Source: Siphonodentalium dalli
Taxonomy: Eukaryota > Mollusca > Scaphopoda > Gadilida > Siphonodentaliidae
Length of the DNA stretch: 64,000 bases
Direction: 5' to 3'
Assembly: GCA_032622095.1 (NCBI GenBank)
Contig: CP136068.1
Location: 163,267,465 to 163,331,464 of the forward strand
A program made the translations under genes and the position numbers. The first letter of the stretch is position 1. Every line of letters starts with the position of its first letter. The notes beneath the pieces are model-generated. The model searched no databases and had not been told where the DNA came from. It saw only the letters and a list, made by a program, of their open reading frames with translations. Positions 32,190-41,868 of this stretch are shown piece after piece.

Positions 32190-32413
32190 TGTCGAGGTAT
32201 TTTCAACTGGAACTCTTTTCTCACTGAACTGAATCTATTGAATGCATTCTGCGTTGACTACACAATATAACATTGTGATTTCGGGATATACACACTATCT
32301 TTGCAGTAGTTTTTTTCTTCAAATTAATATGTACATGTATCTAATTGAGTCGAAACGAAAATTCTCCCAAACTGTGGAGAAAATTGAATCTTAAAAAGAA
32401 AATAAAATGATTC

Positions 32414-32495
32414 CGCTGCGAGCAGGATTCGAACCTGCGAGGGCAGTGCCCATTGGATTTCGAGTCCAACGCCTTAACCACTCGGCCATCGCAGC
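32414..32495 (-). tRNA. tRNA-Ser(CGA), unit 17
   Basis: Unit 17 copy, as unit 1. Confidence 0.97.
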
Positions 32496-32638
32496 AACAA
32501 TGTTGAACGACCGTACACTGCTACTTAATTTGGCTATATGTCATTTCGACGAGGATACGCATAATTATGACGCAGGCGCAATTAATCTCTAAACTCGGGG
32601 ACACACTAATGCGGAAAGTTATTAACAAAACATTTTAT

Positions 32639-32720
32639 TGGCAGCGGTGGGATTCGAACCCACGCCTCCGAAGAGACTGGTGCCTAAAACCAGCGCCTTA
32701 GACCACTCGGCCACGCTACC
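32639..32720 (-). tRNA. tRNA-Leu(UAG), unit 18
   Basis: Unit 18 copy, as unit 1. Confidence 0.97.
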
Positions 32721-32772
32721 TGATGGTGAATGTGCAATGTCAATATCACTCACACTTCCTAAAAATAACGTA

Positions 32773-32846
32773 GGCTCCTTAGCTCAGTTGGTTAGAGCGC
32801 CAGTCTAGTAAACTGGAGGTCGAGGGTTCGAATCCCTCAGGAGCCT
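32773..32846 (+). tRNA. tRNA-Thr(AGU), unit 18, first
   Basis: Unit 18 copy, as unit 1. Confidence 0.97.
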
Positions 32847-33058
32847 TTTTGTTAGTTGAACAATAAAGGTGGATTTTCGTTTCAAATTTTATTCAATTTT
32901 AAACAAAGTTAAGAGTTTATTATTGCCATGCCGCCTCAAAAATATAATTGCATACCGCCTCAAAACCAAAATGTTGTATATCATTATGTTGTCTTGAGAA
33001 TACATTTATAAACTAAGAAATATTGAAACAGAATAAAAAGGAAAGAAAAAAAATTTAC

Positions 33059-33131
33059 CACCTTCGACGGGACTCGAACCCGCAATCCCCGGCTTAGGAG
33101 GCCGGTGCCTTATCCATTAGGCCACGGAGGC
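33059..33131 (-). tRNA. tRNA-Arg(CCU), unit 18, acceptor-stem variant
   Basis: The + strand reads CCTTCG instead of CCTCCG. On the tRNA this is G68 to A, giving a C5-A68 mismatch in the acceptor stem. All else matches, so the gene may be weakened rather than dead. Confidence 0.9.
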
Positions 33132-33289
33132 TTACACCATTTCTGTCGTGATTACTCTTCTGTATTGGCATGTATTGTTCATGGCATGGTCTTGCTAAAA
33201 ATGAATTTGAGATCTTTTTCACGAAGCTGATAACTGCGACACACCGCGATGTACATAAAAATAACGTAAAAATCGATTAAAATATTCAA

Positions 33290-33371
33290 CGACGAGGATG
33301 GGATTCGAACCCACGCGGGGAAACCCCAATGGATTAGCAGTCCATCGCCTTAACCACTCGGCCACCTCGTC
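33290..33371 (-). tRNA. tRNA-Ser(GCU), unit 18
   Basis: Gene as unit 1; a G-to-T change lies a few bases 5' of it (CTTGTTAAATGC). Confidence 0.97.
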
Positions 33372-33466
33372 TTGTTAAATGCAGACTCTAATTTGCAGTT
33401 TGATTGGTGTCCATTGCAATAGGAGACGAACATTGATCACCGTCTCGTGAGAAATAATAATCGCCT

Positions 33467-33540
33467 GGCTCCTTAGCTCAGTTGGTTAGAGCGCCAGTCT
33501 AGTAAACTGGAGGTCGAGGGTTCGAATCCCTCAGGAGCCT
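33467..33540 (+). tRNA. tRNA-Thr(AGU), unit 18, second
   Basis: Unit 18 copy, as unit 1. Confidence 0.97.
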
Positions 33541-33805
33541 TTTTGGTTCAAAGTTTAAGTTTTTTTGTGTTTTGCAATTAGAAATGTCAGCCAGCTGTCT
33601 AATGTTGACCATTAACGGCTTGTAACTGGGACTTTGGGTTTCATTACAGTATACTAGTTCTGTGAGGAAATTCTCGCATTACTTAACTTGATAATGAGGC
33701 CGGTTTAAAAACATTCATACAATTGTGAGATGTACGTCAATATCTCATTTTTTGTCATAACTGCACCAAAAGGCAAAAGTAAAATGCGATTAAAAAAACA
33801 AAATT

Positions 33806-33887
33806 CGCTGCGAGCAGGGTTCGAACCTGCGCGGGAAATTCCCATTGGATTTCAAGTCCAACGCCTTAACCACTCGGCCATCGCAGC
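33806..33887 (-). tRNA. tRNA-Ser(UGA), unit 18
   Basis: Unit 18 copy, as unit 1. Confidence 0.97.
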
Positions 33888-34111
33888 TGTCGAGGTATTT
33901 TCAACTGGAACTCTATTCTCACTGAACTGAATCTATTGAATGCATTCTGCGTTGATTACACAATATAACATTGTGATTTCGGGATATACACACTATCTTT
34001 GCAGTAGTTTTTTTCTTCAAATTAATATGTACATGTATCTAATTGAGTCGAAACGAAAATTCTCCCAAACTGTGGAGAAAATTGAATCTTAAAAAGAAAA
34101 TAAAATGATTC

Positions 34112-34193
34112 CGCTGCGAGCAGGATTCGAACCTGCGAGGGCAGTGCCCATTGGATTTCGAGTCCAACGCCTTAACCACTCGGCCATCGCAGC
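34112..34193 (-). tRNA. tRNA-Ser(CGA), unit 18
   Basis: Unit 18 copy, as unit 1. Confidence 0.97.
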
Positions 34194-34336
34194 AACAATG
34201 TTGAACGACCGTACACTGCTACTTAATTTGGCTATATGTCATTTCGACGAGGATACGCATAATTATGACGCAGGCGCAATTAATCTCTAAACTCGGGGAC
34301 ACACTAATGCGGAAAGTTATTAACAAAACATTTTAT

Positions 34337-34418
34337 TGGCAGCGGTGGGATTCGAACCCACGCCTCCGAAGAGACTTGTGCCTAAAACCAGCGCCTTAGA
34401 CCACTCGGCCACGCTACC
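34337..34418 (-). tRNA. tRNA-Leu(UAG), unit 19, anticodon-stem variant
   Basis: The + strand reads GAGACTTGTGCC instead of GAGACTGGTGCC. The 3' side of the anticodon stem becomes ACAAG, which gives a G29-A41 mismatch. The anticodon is unchanged. Confidence 0.9.
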
Positions 34419-34470
34419 TGATGGTGAATGTGCAATGTCAATATCACTCACACTTCCTAAAAATAACGTA

Positions 34471-34544
34471 GGCTCCTTAGCTCAGTTGGTTAGAGCGCCA
34501 GTCTAGTAAACTGGAGGTCGAGGGTTCGAATCCCTCAGGAGCCT
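34471..34544 (+). tRNA. tRNA-Thr(AGU), unit 19, first
   Basis: Unit 19 copy, as unit 1. Confidence 0.97.
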
Positions 34545-34756
34545 TTTTGTTAGTTGAACAATAAAGGTGGATTTTCGTTTCAAATTTTATTCAATTTTAA
34601 ACAAAGTTAAGAGTTTATTATTGCCATGCCGCCTCAAAAATATAATTGCATACCGCCTCAAAACCAAAATGTTGTATATCATTATGTTGTCTTGAGAATA
34701 CATTTATAAACTAAGAAATATTGAAACAGAATAAAAAGGAAAGAAAAAAAATTTAC

Positions 34757-34829
34757 CACCTCCGACGGGACTCGAACCCGCAATCCCCGGCTTAGGAGGC
34801 CGGTGCCTTATCCATTAGGCCACGGAGGC
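34757..34829 (-). tRNA. tRNA-Arg(CCU), unit 19
   Basis: Unit 19 copy; T8 terminator. Confidence 0.97.
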
Positions 34830-34987
34830 TTACACCATTTCTGTCGTGATTACTCTTCTGTATTGGCATGTATTGTTCATGGCATGGTCTTGCTAAAAAT
34901 GAATTTGAGATCTTTTTCACGAAGCTGATAACTGCGACACACCGCGATGTACATAAAAATAACGTAAAAATCGATTAAAATATACAA

Positions 34988-35069
34988 CGACGAGGATGGG
35001 ATTCGAACCCACGCGGGGAAACCCCAATGGATTAGCAGTCCATCGCCTTAACCACTCGGCCACCTCGTC
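34988..35069 (-). tRNA. tRNA-Ser(GCU), unit 19
   Basis: Gene as unit 1; one T-to-A change just past its 3' end (ATACAACGACG). Confidence 0.97.
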
Positions 35070-35164
35070 TTGTGAAATGCAGACTCTAATTTGCAGTTTG
35101 ATTGGTGTCCATTGCAATAGGAGACGAACATTGATCACCGTCTCGTGAGAAATAATAATCGCCT

Positions 35165-35238
35165 GGCTCCTTAGCTCAGTTGGTTAGAGCGCCAGTCTAG
35201 TAAACTGGAGGTCGAGGGTTCGAATCCCTCAGGAGCCT
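35165..35238 (+). tRNA. tRNA-Thr(AGU), unit 19, second
   Basis: Unit 19 copy, as unit 1. Confidence 0.97.
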
Positions 35239-35503
35239 TTTTGGTTCAAAGTTTAAGTTTTTTTGTGTTTTGCAATTAGAAATGTCAGCCAGCTGTCTAA
35301 TGTTGACCATTAACGGCTTGTAACTGGGACTTTGGGTTTCATTACAGTATACTAGTTCTGTGAGGAAATTCTCGCATTACTTAACTTGATAATGAGGCCG
35401 GTTTAAAAACATTCATACAATTGTGAGATGTACGTCAATATCTCATTTTTTGTCATAACTGCACCAAAAGGCAAAAGTAAAATGCGATTAAAAAAACAAA
35501 ATT

Positions 35504-35578
35504 CGCTGCGAGCAGGGTTCGAACATGCGCGGGAAATTCCCATTGGATTTCAAGTCTTAACCACTCGGCCATCGCAGC
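35504..35578 (-). pseudogene. tRNA-Ser(UGA) pseudogene, unit 19
   Basis: The copy is 75 nt instead of 82. Seven bases (CAACGCC on the + strand) are missing, which removes the end of the D stem and the 5' side of the anticodon stem. There is also a C-to-A change in the T arm (GAACATGCG). The anticodon arm cannot fold, so the gene is very probably dead. Confidence 0.9.
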
Positions 35579-35802
35579 TGTCGAGGTATTTTCAACTGGA
35601 ACTCTATTCTCACTGAACTGAATCTATTGAATGCATTCTGCGTTGATTACACAATATAACATTGTGATTTCGGGATATACACACTATCTTTGCAGTAGTT
35701 TTTTTCTTCAAATTAATATGTACATGTATCTAATTGAGTCGAAACGAAAATTCTCCCAAACTGTGGAGAAAATTGAATCTTAAAAAGAAAATAAAATGAT
35801 TC

Positions 35803-35884
35803 CGCTGCGAGCAGGATTCGAACCTGCGAGGGCAGTGCCCATTGGATTTCGAGTCCAACGCCTTAACCACTCGGCCATCGCAGC
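35803..35884 (-). tRNA. tRNA-Ser(CGA), unit 19
   Basis: Unit 19 copy, as unit 1. Confidence 0.97.
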
Positions 35885-36027
35885 AACAATGTTGAACGAC
35901 CGTACACTGCTACTTAATTTGGCTATATGTCATTTCGACGAGGATACGCATAATTATGACGCAGGCGCAATTAATCTCTAAACTCGGGGACACACTAATG
36001 CGGAAAGTTATTAACAAAACATTTTAT

Positions 36028-36109
36028 TGGCAGCGGTGGGATTCGAACCCACGCCTCCGAAGAGACTGGTGCCTAAAACCAGCGCCTTAGACCACTCGGC
36101 CACGCTACC
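36028..36109 (-). tRNA. tRNA-Leu(UAG), unit 20
   Basis: Unit 20 copy, as unit 1. Confidence 0.97.
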
Positions 36110-36161
36110 TGATGGTGAATGTGCAATGTCAATATCACTCACACTTCCTAAAAATAACGTA

Positions 36162-36235
36162 GGCTCCTTAGCTCAGTTGGTTAGAGCGCCAGTCTAGTAA
36201 ACTGGAGGTCGAGGGTTCGAATCCCTCAGGAGCCT
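36162..36235 (+). tRNA. tRNA-Thr(AGU), unit 20, first
   Basis: Unit 20 copy, as unit 1. Confidence 0.97.
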
Positions 36236-36447
36236 TTTTGTTAGTTGAACAATAAAGGTGGATTTTCGTTTCAAATTTTATTCAATTTTAAACAAAGTTA
36301 AGAGTTTATTATTGCCATGCCGCCTCAAAAATATAATTGCATACCGCCTCAAAACCAAAATGTTGTATATCATTATGTTGTCTTGAGAATACATTTATAA
36401 ACTAAGAAATATTGAAACAGAATAAAAAGGAAAGAAAAAAAATTTAC

Positions 36448-36520
36448 CACCTCCGACGGGACTCGAACCCGCAATCCCCGGCTTAGGAGGCCGGTGCCTT
36501 ATCCATTAGGCCACGGAGGC
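36448..36520 (-). tRNA. tRNA-Arg(CCU), unit 20
   Basis: Unit 20 copy; T8 terminator. Confidence 0.97.
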
Positions 36521-36678
36521 TTACACCATTTCTGTCGTGATTACTCTTCTGTATTGGCATGTATTGTTCATGGCATGGTCTTGCTAAAAATGAATTTGAG
36601 ATCTTTTTCACGAAGCTGATAACTGCGACACACCGCGATGTACATACAAATAACGTAAAAATCGATTAAAATATTCAA

Positions 36679-36760
36679 CGACGAGGATGGGATTCGAACC
36701 CACGCGGGGAAACCCCAATGGATTAGCAGTCCATCGCCTTAACCACTCGGCCACCTCGTC
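36679..36760 (-). tRNA. tRNA-Ser(GCU), unit 20
   Basis: Unit 20 copy, as unit 1. Confidence 0.97.
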
Positions 36761-36855
36761 TTGTGAAATGCAGACTCTAATTTGCAGTTTGATTGGTGTC
36801 CATTGCAATAGGAGACGAACATTGATCACCGTCTCGTGAGAAATAATAATCGCCT

Positions 36856-36929
36856 GGCTCCTTAGCTCAGTTGGTTAGAGCGCCAGTCTAGTAAACTGGA
36901 GGTCGAGGGTTCGAATCCCTCAGGAGCCT
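36856..36929 (+). tRNA. tRNA-Thr(AGU), unit 20, second
   Basis: Unit 20 copy, as unit 1. Confidence 0.97.
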
Positions 36930-37194
36930 TTTTGGTTCAAAGTTTAAGTTTTTTTGTGTTTTGCAATTAGAAATGTCAGCCAGCTGTCTAATGTTGACCA
37001 TTAACGGCTTGTAACTGGGACTTTGGGTTTCATTACAGTATACTAGTTCTGTGAGGAAATTCTCGCATTACTTAACTTGATAATGAGGCCGGTTTAAAAA
37101 CATTCATACAATTGTGAGATGTACGTCAATATCTCATTTTTTGTCATAACTGCACCAAAAGGCAAAAGTAAAATGCGATTAAAAAAACAAAATT

Positions 37195-37276
37195 CGCTGC
37201 GAGCAGGGTTCGAACCTGCGCGGGAAATTCCCATTGGATTTCAAGTCCAACGCCTTAACCACTCGGCCATCGCAGC
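37195..37276 (-). tRNA. tRNA-Ser(UGA), unit 20
   Basis: Unit 20 copy, as unit 1. Confidence 0.97.
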
Positions 37277-37500
37277 TGTCGAGGTATTTTCAACTGGAAC
37301 TCTATTCTCACTGAACTGAATCTATTGAATGCATTCTGAGTTGATTACACAATATAACATTGTGATTTCGGGATATACACACTATCTTTGCAGTAGTTTT
37401 TTTCTTCAAATTAATATGTACATGTATCTAATTGAGTCGAAACGAAAATTCTCCCAAACTGTGGAGAAAATTGAATCTTAAAAAGAAAATAAAATGATTC

Positions 37501-37582
37501 CGCTGCGAGCAGGATTCGAACCTGCGAGGGCAGTGCCCATTGGATTTCGAGTCCAACGCCTTAACCACTCGGCCATCGCAGC
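37501..37582 (-). tRNA. tRNA-Ser(CGA), unit 20
   Basis: Unit 20 copy, as unit 1. Confidence 0.97.
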
Positions 37583-37725
37583 AACAATGTTGAACGACCG
37601 TACACTGCTACTTAATTTGGCTATATGTCATTTCGACGAGGATACGCATAATTATGACGCAGGCGCAATTAATCTCTAAACTCGGGGACACACTAATGCG
37701 GAAAGTTATTAACAAAACATTTTAT

Positions 37726-37807
37726 TGGCAGCGGTGGGATTCGAACCCACGCCTCCGAAGAGACTGGTGCCTAAAACCAGCGCCTTAGACCACTCGGCCA
37801 CGCTACC
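37726..37807 (-). tRNA. tRNA-Leu(UAG), unit 21
   Basis: Copy in the truncated last unit, as unit 1. Confidence 0.97.
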
Positions 37808-37859
37808 TGATGGTGAATGTGCAATGTCAATATCACTCACACTTCCTAAAAATAACGTA

Positions 37860-37933
37860 GGCTCCTTAGCTCAGTTGGTTAGAGCGCCAGTCTAGTAAAC
37901 TGGAGGTCGAGGGTTCGAATCCCTCAGGAGCCT
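37860..37933 (+). tRNA. tRNA-Thr(AGU), unit 21
   Basis: Only Thr gene of the truncated last unit. Confidence 0.97.
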
Positions 37934-38145
37934 TTTTGTTAGTTGAACAATAAAGGTGGATTTTCGTTTCAAATTTTATTCAATTTTAAACAAAGTTAAG
38001 AGTTTATTATTGCCATGCCGCCTCAAAAATATAATTGCATACCGCCTCAAAACCAAAATGTTGTATATCATTATGTTGTCTTGAGAATACATTTATAAAC
38101 TAAGAAATATTGAAACAGAATAAAAAGGAAAGAAAAAAAATTTAC

Positions 38146-38218
38146 CACCTCCGACGGGACTCGAACCCGCAATCCCCGGCTTAGGAGGCCGGTGCCTTAT
38201 CCATTAGGCCACGGAGGC
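38146..38218 (-). tRNA. tRNA-Arg(CCU), unit 21
   Basis: Copy in the last unit; T8 terminator. Confidence 0.97.
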
Positions 38219-38376
38219 TTACACCATTTCTGTCGTGATTACTCTTCTGTATTGGCATGTATTGTTCATGGCATGGTCTTGCTAAAAATGAATTTGAGAT
38301 CTTTTTCACGAAGCTGATAACTGCGACACACCGCGATGTACATAAAAATAACGTAAAAATCGATTAAAATATTCAA

Positions 38377-38458
38377 CGACGAGGATGGGATTCGAACCCA
38401 CGCGGGGAAATCCCAATGGATTAGCAGTCCATCGCCTTAACCACTCGGCCACCTCGTC
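38377..38458 (-). tRNA. tRNA-Ser(GCU), unit 21, variable-arm variant
   Basis: Last gene of the array. The + strand reads GGGGAAATCCC instead of GGGGAAACCCC, so the innermost pair of the variable arm is lost (GGGA-TTT-CCCC). Three pairs remain, so it is probably functional. Confidence 0.93.
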
Positions 38459-38509
38459 TTGTGAAATGCAGACTCTAATTTGCAGTTTGATTGGTGTCCA
38501 TTGCCAGGC

Positions 38510-38517
38510 CATGCGCA
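38510..38517 (+). other. CATGCGCA at the right array border
   Basis: Same 8-mer as at the unit-unit junction in units 1-14 (for example 1869-1876), found here 5 bp outside the point where similarity to the unit ends. Confidence 0.6.
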
Positions 38518-38535
38518 CGGGTGTAGATATAAAAA

Positions 38536-38627
38536 CATATGTGATCCTCCGTAGGATCAGCCATCATATGATACGTGATCCTCGTTTCAGGAGTCACTCG
38601 TGGCTCAATATGGGCAGGATCACATAT
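38536..38627. repeat. short foldback just outside the array
   Basis: ATATGTGATCCT at 38537-38548 is inverted at 38616-38627; a second palindrome, GATCCTCCGTAGGATC, lies at 38543-38558. Confidence 0.6.
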
Positions 38628-39090
38628 CAAAATAAGAGGATATGGTGATCTTTTGAACAGGGGACTTTACTCTCCGGACAATGAAAAGAAACGGACACGT
38701 ACAAAATGAAGAAAACAGGTTATCCCCGAAACGGAACATTCTGGTACTTTCTCGAACAAGGCTTTATATATATTAATAAGTCGACCATGGATGCTTTATC
38801 GGCGGATCTGGCGGCCCTGGAAAACAAAATCTGTCTGAATACATATTGACGGATTACATGCATGCATGGTCAGATATATATAGGCCTCTATATATTTGAT
38901 AGATATATAGGCCTACAGGTAGGCTATATATACATACCATGAAGCAATACTATTTCAATGGCAGTTAACATGACGTTTTGATGATTGAGTTGATGCTATA
39001 CTTAAATATATCTGAACATACTACATTACTGTTACCGTGGACATTCGGGTAATGAAAAACAAACTGGAATACAACATGGCGTGTATTATC
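38628..39090. other. AT-rich sequence, no gene seen
   Basis: TATATA-rich DNA with scattered TAGGCCTA motifs. Confidence 0.4.
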
Positions 39091-39151
39091 CATTTAACCA
39101 TCTCACTACCATTGGCAGCCAGGTTATTAATGGTAGTGAGATGGTTAAATG
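39091..39151. repeat. perfect 23-bp inverted repeat with 15-nt loop
   Basis: 39091-39113 and 39129-39151 are exact reverse complements (arm begins CATTTAACCATCTCACTACC). The size is like an animal pre-miRNA hairpin, but a fully matched stem is also what a small foldback element would leave. Confidence 0.85.
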
Positions 39152-40049
39152 TTGTTACAGGCAGGTCATATTGTCTATATGATGGCCAGGCGTATATCAC
39201 CATTAGCGCTTACCAATTAAGTACTTGAGTTAATTAAGTTATCTGCACATACAGCTTACACACAAAATTAGGTACACATAAGGGCCGACATATATAATAT
39301 TTGTAGACCTGTAAGCCATACAATGACAATACAACCACTATTTAGTAGCCTACTTTTTGTAAACTAGTAGTTTAAATTATTGTCGCAATCAGGACAATAC
39401 CGTATAAATTAGGGTTAAACTTGAAAACTATGAGCGCACATGGTAATCGCTTAATTGGCTTTGTCGCTTTTCGGTACGAACTTATTTAAGTACGGTATAT
39501 CCTGACAAAGATGTCTGCGCCCATGAGCACCTTCGCGCGGCAATGTCGCGTTTGATTGATCGCAACGTTGTTGCAGTCAACATGCAGATGATTCAAGCTT
39601 GACTGACACATATGCATAACGTGGTAAATAGATTATACAAGTGCCGGTAACTTTGGCCATGAATTGGTGTATCTCAATCGGTTTTACCAAAACCAATTAC
39701 GAATTTACGTGTACTAAAAATGAGTTTTACACACAAAAAAACCCTCTTTTTTTCGGGCGGAGATAGGGTCGAAAAATAAACAACCGCCGGTAGGCTTGCT
39801 GGAGGGTATGGGAGGCCTAGCAGAGGTCTCCCATAGGTGGGGGTCCGGTGGGTCTCCCCCGGGGAAATTTTGTTTTTTGTCACCCTGAAAAACACCCATG
39901 AGCATGCATTTCAGGCAGTCGATTTACCCCCAATTAAGAAGTAATATTAAACACTTTTAGCTCAACTTTACTTTGTAAAGTTTGAACTGTTGCCATGGCT
40001 TGGTATCTGTCGCCCATGTGTGTGTTGGTGCGTGTGTTTGTGTGCGTGT
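39152..40049. other. intergenic sequence, no gene seen
   Basis: AT-rich, with a GC-rich island at about 39740-39870 (GGGAGGCCTAGC, TCTCCCCCGGGG) that looks like a fragment of a dispersed repeat but cannot be classified. Confidence 0.35.
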
Positions 40050-41600
40050 GTATTCGTCTGATCATCATGAAATTTGTCGTGGAAGTTAATATTGACATGT
40101 AGATGGGAACGAGTTATTTTGGGGTCATTCGGCAAAAAAACATGGCTTCCAGCGACCATATTGGATTTCAAAATTCAATCCATTAGCACAGGATACAGCC
40201 CGGAGTATTCGTCTGATCATCATGAAATTTGTCGTGGAAGTTAATATTGACATGTAAATGGGAACGAGTAATTTTGGGGTCGTTCGGCCTAAAAACATTG
40301 GTGCCAGCAGCCATTATGGATTTTACTCTTTGCATGACTAAATCCTTTGGCACGGGCACATGTCATACCTTTGTTGGGATCATTATTTCATTTGTCATGT
40401 ATGTTAACAATGGCATGTAGATGGGAATGAGTTATTTTGGAGTTATTCTGCAAAATAACATGGCCGCCAGCAGCCATCTTGGATTTACTCTTTGCATGAC
40501 TAAATTCTTTGGCACGGGCTACAGTCGTACCTTTGGTCGGATCATTTTGAAATTTATCATGGCTGTTGACATTGACAAGTAGATGGGAACGAGTCATTTT
40601 GGGGTCATTTGGCCGAAAAACATAGCTGGCAGTGGCCATCTTGGAATTCAAAATTCAATCCAGTAGCACAGGCTACAGGCCACACTGTTTGTCTAATTAT
40701 CATGAAATTTGTCATGGATGTTAATATTGAGATTTAGATGGGAACGAGTCATTTTGGGGGTCATTCGGCCGAAAAACATGGCCGCCAGCAGCCATCTTGA
40801 ATTTTACTCTTTGCATGACTAAATCCTTTGGCACAGGCTACATATCGTACCTTTAATCGGATCATCGTGAAATATGTTCCGGATTTTGACAATGACATGT
40901 AGATGGGAAACAGGTCATTTTGGGGTCATTCGACCATAAAACATGGCAGCCAGCACGGCCCGGTAGCCATCTTGGATTTTTTCTTTGTATGACTAAATCT
41001 TTGACACAGGCTACAGGTTGTATCTTTGGTCAGATCGTCATGAAATTTGTCATGGATGTTAACATTGATTTGTAAATGGGAACGAGTCATTTTAGGCTCA
41101 TTTGGTCAAAAAACATGGCTGCCAGTGGCCATCTTGGATTTCAAAATTCAATTCATTAGCAATTGCTACAGGCCCTACTGTTTATCTGATCATCATGAAA
41201 TTTGTCATTTATGTTAATATTGAAATACAGATGGGCACGAGTCATTATTAGGTCATTCGGCCAAAAAACATGGCCGCCAGCAGCCATCTTGGATTTTACT
41301 CTTTGCATGACAAAATCCTTTGGCACGGGCTACAGGTCGTAACTTTGGTCGGATCATCATGAAATTTGTCATGAATGTTAATATTGACTTGTTGATGGGG
41401 ATGAGTCATTTTGGGGTCATTCGGCCATAAAACATGGCTGCCGGCAGCCATCTTGGATTTTACTCTTTGCATGACTAAATCCTTTGGCACTGGTTACAGG
41501 TTCTACTGTTCATCTGATCATCATGAAGTTTGTCATGGCTGTTAACATTGAAAGCATATGGGTCTTTGCATGACTAAATCATTTGGAACATCCTACAGTC
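40050..41600. repeat. higher-order tandem repeat, A-B-B trimers of 151-173-bp monomers
   Basis: Nine copies of GGGAACGAGTCATTTTGGGG-like sequence begin near 40109, 40260, 40423, 40588, 40740, 40905, 41078, 41231 and 41397. Monomers with TTCAAAATTCAATCCATTAGC (type A) and with TTTACTCTTTGCATGACTAA (type B) alternate as A B B, three times. The trimer period is 479-492 bp. Confidence 0.85.
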
Positions 41601-41868
41601 CACTTCCCTCATCCGATCGTCAACAAACTTCATATTAATCTTGATATTGATCTACTAGATGGAAGCTGTCAAATGTTTTTTGAATTTCATTGAAAAATAT
41701 AGCCATTAGTAACCATTTTGGATTTTACCTTATATATCTCTTCATATGGATAATCTAGTATTACTTAGACCTTTCATCTTTCCGCATTCCTAATCGCTCC
41801 ATTGACTGTAACACATGAAATGGTTCCCTTTCCAAGTTGAGCTACGGTGGCATTGACACTTTCTTTTT
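41601..41868. other. degenerate monomer remnants
   Basis: Contains weak matches to the neighbouring monomers (ATAGCCATTAGTAACCATTT, GGATTTTACC). No gene is seen. Confidence 0.35.

Larger units (their letters stand above)
173..38504. repeat. tandem array of a 1,699-bp seven-tRNA unit, 21 copies
   Basis: Spacing between equivalent positions is exactly 1,699 bp for units 1-5 and 7-15, then 1,692, 1,698, 1,698, 1,691 and 1,698 for units 16-20. Unit 6 is 5,227 bp, which equals 1,699 plus a 3,526-bp transposon and 2 bp of duplicated target. Gene order and strand in each unit are Leu-UAG(-), Thr-AGU(+), Arg-CCU(-), Ser-GCU(-), Thr-AGU(+), Ser-UGA(-), Ser-CGA(-). Unit 21 ends at the TTGC 46 bp past its Ser-GCU gene. 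Units 1-15 differ by scattered single bases. Units 16-21 share several changes, for example a G in the spacer between Arg and Ser-GCU (GTATTGGCATG instead of GTATTGACATG) and AAAAAGAAAA in place of AAAAATAAAA upstream of Ser-CGA (units 16-20). The two outer borders and the transposon are the only breaks. Confidence 0.97.

Noticed and set aside
173-38504. The array as a purely artificial assembly repeat
   Set aside because: Units carry private substitutions, small indels and one transposon with a proper target duplication, which an assembler would not create. The exact copy number still needs read support.
173-38504. A bacterial or phage tRNA cluster
   Set aside because: No CCA is encoded, terminators are Pol III T runs, and the flanks have animal-type transposons and no protein genes.
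816-38518. Recurrent open frames of 61-73 codons in each unit, such as those containing GFEPTRG or RAGFEPAR
   Set aside because: They lie across the Ser tRNA genes (for example over 887-968 or 1710-1791). Such GFEPTR-like peptides are a common artefact of translating tRNA T arms.
39968-41490. Minus-strand frames with recurring peptides (SKMAAG.HVF, NDPKMTRSH, HDKFHDDPT)
   Set aside because: They arise because one monomer length (165) is a multiple of three. A-type monomers (about 152) and stops break the frame, so no repeat protein is supported.
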